Origin: JACVRW01 sp963819115
Lineage (GTDB): Bacteria; Actinomycetota; Thermoleophilia; Solirubrobacterales; Thermoleophilaceae
Reading direction: 5' to 3'
DNA length: 64,000 nucleotides
NCBI GenBank assembly: GCA_963819115.1
Contig: CAWFUR010000011.1
Span: forward strand, 620,001-684,000
Shown here one piece after another: positions 60,257 through 64,000 of this stretch (positions within the stretch are counted from its first letter, which is position 1; each line of letters opens with the position of its first letter). The translations under genes and the position numbers were made by a program. A model generated the notes under the pieces. The model did no database searches, was not told where the DNA came from, and was given only the letters and a program-made list of their open reading frames with translations.

Positions 60257-61300
60257 ATGTCCGCACCCCGTGAGGCACTCACGCATCGCCCCACGGCCTC
60301 CCCCGTGAACGGCTCGGCGGCCGAGCGCCTGCTGACACGGGCCGGCGGGAGGAGTCTCGTGACCCGGGTCTTCCTGGCCAACGCCGCCGTCGTCACGGTG
60401 GCGGTGCTGATCATTGCCCTCTCGCCCGCTCGGATCCCGTCACCGACATCGCCGCTGGCCGTGGCGGTGCTGGCGGCCGGCCTCGGTGCCGTGCTGCTGA
60501 TCAACTACGCGCTCCTCCGCCGAGCCCTCGCCCCCCTCGACCGACTCGCCCGGACGATGGCCGACGCCGGGCCACTGGAGCCCGGAATGCGAGCGTCGCT
60601 CGGCCGCTCGGAGAGCGACGTGCTCGGACTCACCGCGGCCTTCAACCGCATGCTCAACCGCCTGGAGGAGGAGCGGCGCCTGAGCGTGAGGCGCTCTCTG
60701 CGGGCACAGGAGAGCGAACGCCTGCGCGTGGCCCGCGAACTGCATGACGAGGTGGGGCAGACGCTGACCGCCGTCCTGCTGCACCTCGACCGCCTGCGAC
60801 GCAGCTCGCCGGATGGCTTTGCGGCCGACATCGAGGAAGTCACCGCCAGCGCACGTGAGTCACTTTCCGATGTGCGGGCCATCGCCCACCGCCTGCGTCC
60901 CGAGCCGCTCGAGGATCTTGGTTTGCGGGCGGCCCTCGGCTCGCTCTGTGCGCGGGTCTCCGAGCAGGGGGGGATCGGCGTGGAGTGCCGCCTGGCTCCC
61001 GAGCTGCCTCACCTCGACGCCGAGCAGGAGCTGGTGGTGTACCGGATCGCCCAACAGGCGCTGACCAACACGCTGACCCACGCGGCTGCCAAGACGGCCA
61101 CGGTGGACCTCGACGTGGTGGGACGGCTACTCGTGCTCACGGTCGTCGACGACGGGATCGGCGTGGGGGACGCCCGCCCCGGTGCGGGCATCCAGGGCAT
61201 GCGCGAGCGAACGCTGCTCGTGAAGGGGCGCCTCAGCGTGGATCCCGGGGAGGCCGGCGGCACCCGGGTCCGGCTCGAGCTTCCCATCGCCCACACGTGA
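60257..61300 (+). CDS. NarL-type sensor histidine kinase (HisKA_3)
   Basis: 347 residues. Two membrane helices (about residues 32-85) without a large loop are followed by a HAMP-like segment. The HisKA_3 box has H163 in R-E-L-H-D-E-V-G-Q. The ATPase is short, with Q-A-L-T-N-T-L-T-H and D-D-G-I-G-V, G-I-Q-G-M-R-E-R. The ATG at 60257 is chosen. The stop overlaps the regulator GTG (GTGA), fixing the pair. Confidence 0.9.
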   Translation: MSAPREALTHRPTASPVNGSAAERLLTRAGGRSLVTRVFLANAAVVTVAVLIIALSPARIPSPTSPLAVAVLAAGLGAVLLINYALLRRALAPLDRLARTMADAGPLEPGMRASLGRSESDVLGLTAAFNRMLNRLEEERRLSVRRSLRAQESERLRVARELHDEVGQTLTAVLLHLDRLRRSSPDGFAADIEEVTASARESLSDVRAIAHRLRPEPLEDLGLRAALGSLCARVSEQGGIGVECRLAPELPHLDAEQELVVYRIAQQALTNTLTHAAAKTATVDLDVVGRLLVLTVVDDGIGVGDARPGAGIQGMRERTLLVKGRLSVDPGEAGGTRVRLELPIAHT

Positions 61301-61953
61301 GCACCCCCGTGACAATCCGTGTGGTGCTCGCCGACGACCACGCCGTGGTGCGTCGAGGCCTGAGGCTGGTGCTCGATGCGGAACCGGACCTCACGGTCGT
61401 CGGCGAGGCGGGCGACGGCGTGGAGGCCGTGGCGGCGGTCATGCGCTGGCGGCCCCACGTGGCGTTGCTCGACGTGACCATGCCGCGGAAGACGGGGATC
61501 CAGGCGGCCCAGGAAATCAGCCGCGCGAACCCTGCGACTCGGTGCCTGATGCTGTCCATGCACGACAACGAGTTCTTTTTCTTCGAGGCTCTGCGGGCGG
61601 GTGCATCAGGGTACGTGCTGAAGTCATCCGCCGATACCGACTTGGTCGAGGCCTGCCGGGCCGCCGTCCGCGGCGAGCCGGTGATCTATCCAGCCGCCAT
61701 CCGGGCCCTTGTGCGCGACTACATCGAGCGCGGAGGGGAGGGGCGGGGGTTCGACGACGTGCTCTCACCACGCGAGGTCGAGGTGGTGAAGCTGATCGCG
61801 GAGGGATACACGAGCCGGGCTATTGCCGACGAGCTGGTGATCAGCGAGAAGACCGTGGAGCGCCACCGGGCCAACGTGCTGGGGAAGCTCGGCATGCGCG
61901 ACCGGGTGGAGCTGACTCGCTATGCCATTCGCCGCGGGCTGATCGAGCCCTAG
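61297..61953 (+). CDS. NarL/LuxR-type response regulator
   Basis: 218 residues. The receiver has D13-D14, D59 as phosphoacceptor and K in Y-V-L-K-S-S. The LuxR-type helix-turn-helix is intact: L-S-P-R-E-V-E-V-V, then Y-T-S-R-A-I-A-D-E-L and K-T-V-E-R-H-R-A-N-V. Unlike the orphan receiver at 57.4 kb it has all DNA-binding landmarks. The gene ends 7 bases from the convergent Crp-type gene. Confidence 0.92.
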   Translation: MSTPVTIRVVLADDHAVVRRGLRLVLDAEPDLTVVGEAGDGVEAVAAVMRWRPHVALLDVTMPRKTGIQAAQEISRANPATRCLMLSMHDNEFFFFEALRAGASGYVLKSSADTDLVEACRAAVRGEPVIYPAAIRALVRDYIERGGEGRGFDDVLSPREVEVVKLIAEGYTSRAIADELVISEKTVERHRANVLGKLGMRDRVELTRYAIRRGLIEP

Positions 61954-61960
61954 GCGCGAT

Positions 61961-62689
61961 TCAGGCCGCCTTGTCCACGCTCCCCCGGCCCTTGTCCGGG
62001 TAGAGGAGCCATGCGCCGGACGGCAGCCGCTCGATCGCCCCGCTCAGCCGCAGCTCCGTCACCGCGCTGCTGACCGAGGGCCGGGCTGCTCCGACCTGAC
62101 TCGCGAGTACCTCGTGAGTCACTCCGGGGAGATCGACCACCGTCCCCTCAGATGTCACCCGGCCCCAGCGGTCGGCCAGATGGTGGAGGGTCAGGAGCAC
62201 GCGCTCGGCCACGCCCACGCGCCCGCAGGTGGCCAGCGTGTACGCGAGCGACTGCGCGCGATCGACGAGACGGGCGGCTGCCGCGGCGGTCACCTCCGGC
62301 CAGGGGGCCATCCGGAGCAGGAAGCGCCTGTTCAGAAGAGCCAGCCTGGCGGGGGAGAGCACCTCGAACTCGATCGTCGGTGGATATGACGCGCTGAGCT
62401 CCCGTTCGCGCTGCCAGGGCCGGAGCAGATCGCCCTGCCCGAGGAGCTCGGTCCATGTCCGCCCGCGTACAACCACGCGGCGCGCGATCAACCCGTCGAG
62501 GACCAGCAGGCCAAGCCAGCCCGCCGGGCGGCTGGGCTCGGGAGGCGCCCAGCCCCCGGCAGGCAATTCGAGCACGGCCGCCACGCTGCTGGGCAGGGCG
62601 AGGGCGGCGCTCTCCGGGTTGAGTTGCTCCCCGAGGCCCGGGTCCTCGCGCAGCACGAGGGTGCTCGACGGGGTGGGCGCGCGGGCCAT
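61961..62689 (-). CDS. Crp/Fnr-superfamily transcriptional regulator (A)
   Basis: 242 residues. The N-terminal part resembles a degenerate cNMP-type beta-roll (L-L-V-L-D-G-L-I-A-R-R-V-V, L-G-Q-G-D-L-L-R-P-W). The C-terminal Crp-type winged helix has V-L-A-S-Q-V-G-A-A-R-P-S-V-S-S-A-V. The phosphate-binding cassette of cAMP-binding Crp is not recognisable, so the ligand is unknown. The ATG at 62689 is preferred over one at 62752. It is divergently oriented to the pilin-like gene. Confidence 0.8.
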   Translation of the reverse strand: MARAPTPSSTLVLREDPGLGEQLNPESAALALPSSVAAVLELPAGGWAPPEPSRPAGWLGLLVLDGLIARRVVVRGRTWTELLGQGDLLRPWQRERELSASYPPTIEFEVLSPARLALLNRRFLLRMAPWPEVTAAAAARLVDRAQSLAYTLATCGRVGVAERVLLTLHHLADRWGRVTSEGTVVDLPGVTHEVLASQVGAARPSVSSAVTELRLSGAIERLPSGAWLLYPDKGRGSVDKAA

Positions 62690-62858
62690 GTCTGGCTCGC
62701 GACGGGTTGGGTGGAGGACGGGGGTGAGGGTGCTCTGGAACATCCACGCCAATCATCCCCGGGCCGGCGCTGCCCGGATATGGGGTGCGCAGTGCATCTG
62801 GGTGGGGGAAACGGCCCCATTGCGCAGGATTCCGCGGGATCTGGCGGAAGACCAGCCA

Positions 62859-63308
62859 ATGCTCACAAGACTGTCGCTCCACGACGGCATGACCCTGGTC
62901 GAGCTGATGGTGGTGATCCTGATCCTCGGCGTTCTCGCGGCGATCGCCCTCCCGAACCTGCTTGGCCAGAGCGCAAAGGCCAACGATGCCGACGCCCAGG
63001 TCCAGGCCAAGACCCTTCTGACGACCATGCGGATCTGTGGGATCGACCAGGGTGGTTCCTTCACAGAGCCCCAGGCGTGCAATCTGAAGCGGTTGCGTGA
63101 AATCGAGCCGAGCATCGCCAAGAGCGGAGTGAGCGCGAGCCCGGGCAAGCCCCTCGGCGGCTTCACGCTCAAGGCCACCTCCGGCTCCGGGACGAGCTTC
63201 ACCATCACCCGCTACGCCGACGGCACCCGCCAGCGCACCTGCAAGGTCAAGAGCCAGGGCTCGCCCGGGGGCTGCACCCTGACCAAGGGCAAGAACGGGG
63301 TCTGGTAG
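62859..63308 (+). CDS. Type IV pilin-like protein
   Basis: 149 residues. A short leader ends in Gly10 (L-H-D-G) followed by M-T-L-V-E-L-M-V-V-I-L-I-L-G, the class III/type IV prepilin cleavage and assembly motif with E at +5. The usual Phe at +1 is Met. The globular C-terminal part has two Cys pairs (M-R-I-C-G-I, Q-A-C-N-L, R-T-C-K-V, G-G-C-T-L). It needs a prepilin peptidase and an assembly ATPase, none of which is in the window. It sits alone between two Crp-type genes. Confidence 0.85.
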   Translation: MLTRLSLHDGMTLVELMVVILILGVLAAIALPNLLGQSAKANDADAQVQAKTLLTTMRICGIDQGGSFTEPQACNLKRLREIEPSIAKSGVSASPGKPLGGFTLKATSGSGTSFTITRYADGTRQRTCKVKSQGSPGGCTLTKGKNGVW

Positions 63309-63324
63309 CCGCCGTCGGGGATCG

Positions 63325-64000
63325 TCAGAGCCCGACGTGGACGCCGGCCGCCCTGTGGGCTCCGAGCGAACGTGCGTCCGGTGGCTCGCCGTGCAGCACG
63401 AAGCCGCCGCCCAGTCGTTTGGTGATGGCACCGCCGGTCTCGAGCGCCTTCAGGGCGGTGGAGACGGAGGGCCGGGTGGCCCCGGCGAGGCGCCCTATCA
63501 GCTGGTGAGTCAGCGGGATTGGCAGGATCACGCCGTCCCGGCCGACCCGGCCGAACGTGTCGGCCAGATGCCAGAGCAGCACGAGCACCCGGACCTCGAG
63601 CCCTCGGATGCCGGTTATGGCCAGCATCGACGCCAGTCCCTGGGCCCGCGCAACGGCCCGCGCCACAAGGACGGCGGTGATCTGAGGCCACGGAGCGGTC
63701 GCCGCTGCCAGACGACGATCGAGGAGCACCAGCGTGGACGGGGTGAGCGCGCTCCACTCGATCTCGGGTGCGAGTGACGCCGCGACCCCGGACTGGGGCC
63801 ATGGGTGGATCACCTCACCTGGGCCAAGCAGCTCGGCGCAGACCCGTCCTGCCAGTATCACCTCGCGGAGCAGCAGTCCGTCCACCACGAGGAAGCCGAG
63901 CACACCCTCCGTCCCTTGCGACATCTCCGGCCGGGGCCAGGCGCCCCGGTTGACGTCGATGACCTGCACGACGAGCTCGCGCCGAGCTTCGAGCAGCGCC
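63325..64000 (-). CDS. Crp/Fnr-superfamily transcriptional regulator (B), truncated by window edge
   Basis: At least 224 residues; the frame is still open at base 64000, so the start is outside the window. It parallels regulator A: L-V-V-D-G-L-L-L-R-E-V-I-L, L-L-G-P-G-E-V-I-H-P-W, and a Crp-type helix-turn-helix with L-I-G-R-L-A-G-A-T-R-P-S-V-S-T-A-L. The two are clearly related and probably arose by duplication. Its 3' end is 17 bases from the end of the pilin-like gene. Confidence 0.8.
   Translation of the reverse strand, partial: ALLEARRELVVQVIDVNRGAWPRPEMSQGTEGVLGFLVVDGLLLREVILAGRVCAELLGPGEVIHPWPQSGVAASLAPEIEWSALTPSTLVLLDRRLAAATAPWPQITAVLVARAVARAQGLASMLAITGIRGLEVRVLVLLWHLADTFGRVGRDGVILPIPLTHQLIGRLAGATRPSVSTALKALETGGAITKRLGGGFVLHGEPPDARSLGAHRAAGVHVGL

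Overview
The window is very GC-rich, densely packed bacterial chromosome with many ATGA/GTGA start-stop overlaps. Several traits suggest an actinobacterium, most likely of the Thermoleophilia/Solirubrobacterales type: abundant OmpR- and NarL-type two-component systems, F420/deazaflavin-type reductases, a c-di-AMP (ydaO-type) riboswitch ahead of a cell-wall hydrolase, and secreted proteins with a repeated 'NGSLTGSDI' pattern. The placement is inferred from gene content; no 16S rRNA or other taxonomic marker is present.

Layout. (1) 1-0.65 kb: the end of a GT-C type membrane glycosyltransferase, running into a tRNA-Arg(TCT) gene. (2) 0.63-7.5 kb: a putative genomic island bounded by a 17-bp direct repeat of the tRNA-Arg 3' end. 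It carries an OmpR-type two-component pair facing a six-gene, translationally coupled redox operon (cytochrome b-like protein, small anchored Pro-rich protein, ApbE flavin transferase, ferric-reductase-like haem protein, NuoF-like flavin/Fe-S protein, 3Fe-4S-type ferredoxin). No integrase is seen. (3) 7.5-27 kb: an accessory-looking region of small enzymes and regulators (SnoaL-like proteins, deazaflavin reductases, hydrolases, YihY, a GH78-type rhamnosidase, an ArsR operon, an LLM oxidoreductase, a patatin, a TetR/MBL divergon), with decayed haloperoxidase and SGNH hydrolase genes. (4) 27-34 kb: a ROK-regulated sugar ABC transporter (xylose type) followed by a frameshifted Gfo/Idh/MocA oxidoreductase, an internally deleted gene and a UDP-glucuronate decarboxylase-like SDR. 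(5) 34-39 kb: an anti-sigma-type ATPase, a zinc-ribbon protein, a secreted beta-helix protein, a sterol-desaturase-family enzyme and a receiver-domain/thioredoxin-reductase-like fusion.

(6) 39.2-41.9 kb: tRNA-His, then a second island-like segment holding an acyl-CoA dehydrogenase between two 120-bp near-identical repeats made of the 3' half of tRNA-His plus downstream DNA. (7) 42-54 kb: secreted proteins, then a locus with a dTDP-rhamnose-epimerase-like SDR, two glycosyltransferases, a DUF2064 protein, a methyltransferase, a beta-propeller protein, a fused cytochrome b/molybdopterin oxidoreductase, a membrane protein and an OmpR-type two-component pair. (8) 54-64 kb: secreted proteins, the riboswitch-controlled NlpC/P60 hydrolase, an orphan receiver protein, a large membrane protein with a PI-PLC-like domain, a NarL-type two-component pair, and a lone type IV pilin-like gene between two Crp-type regulators, the second cut by the window edge.

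The most interesting pieces are the tRNA-Arg redox island, the tRNA-His repeat-flanked segment, the receiver/TrxR fusion, the glycan/Mo-oxidoreductase locus and the Crp-pilin-Crp arrangement. At least four genes appear to have been lost by clean internal deletion or truncation, which suggests active turnover.
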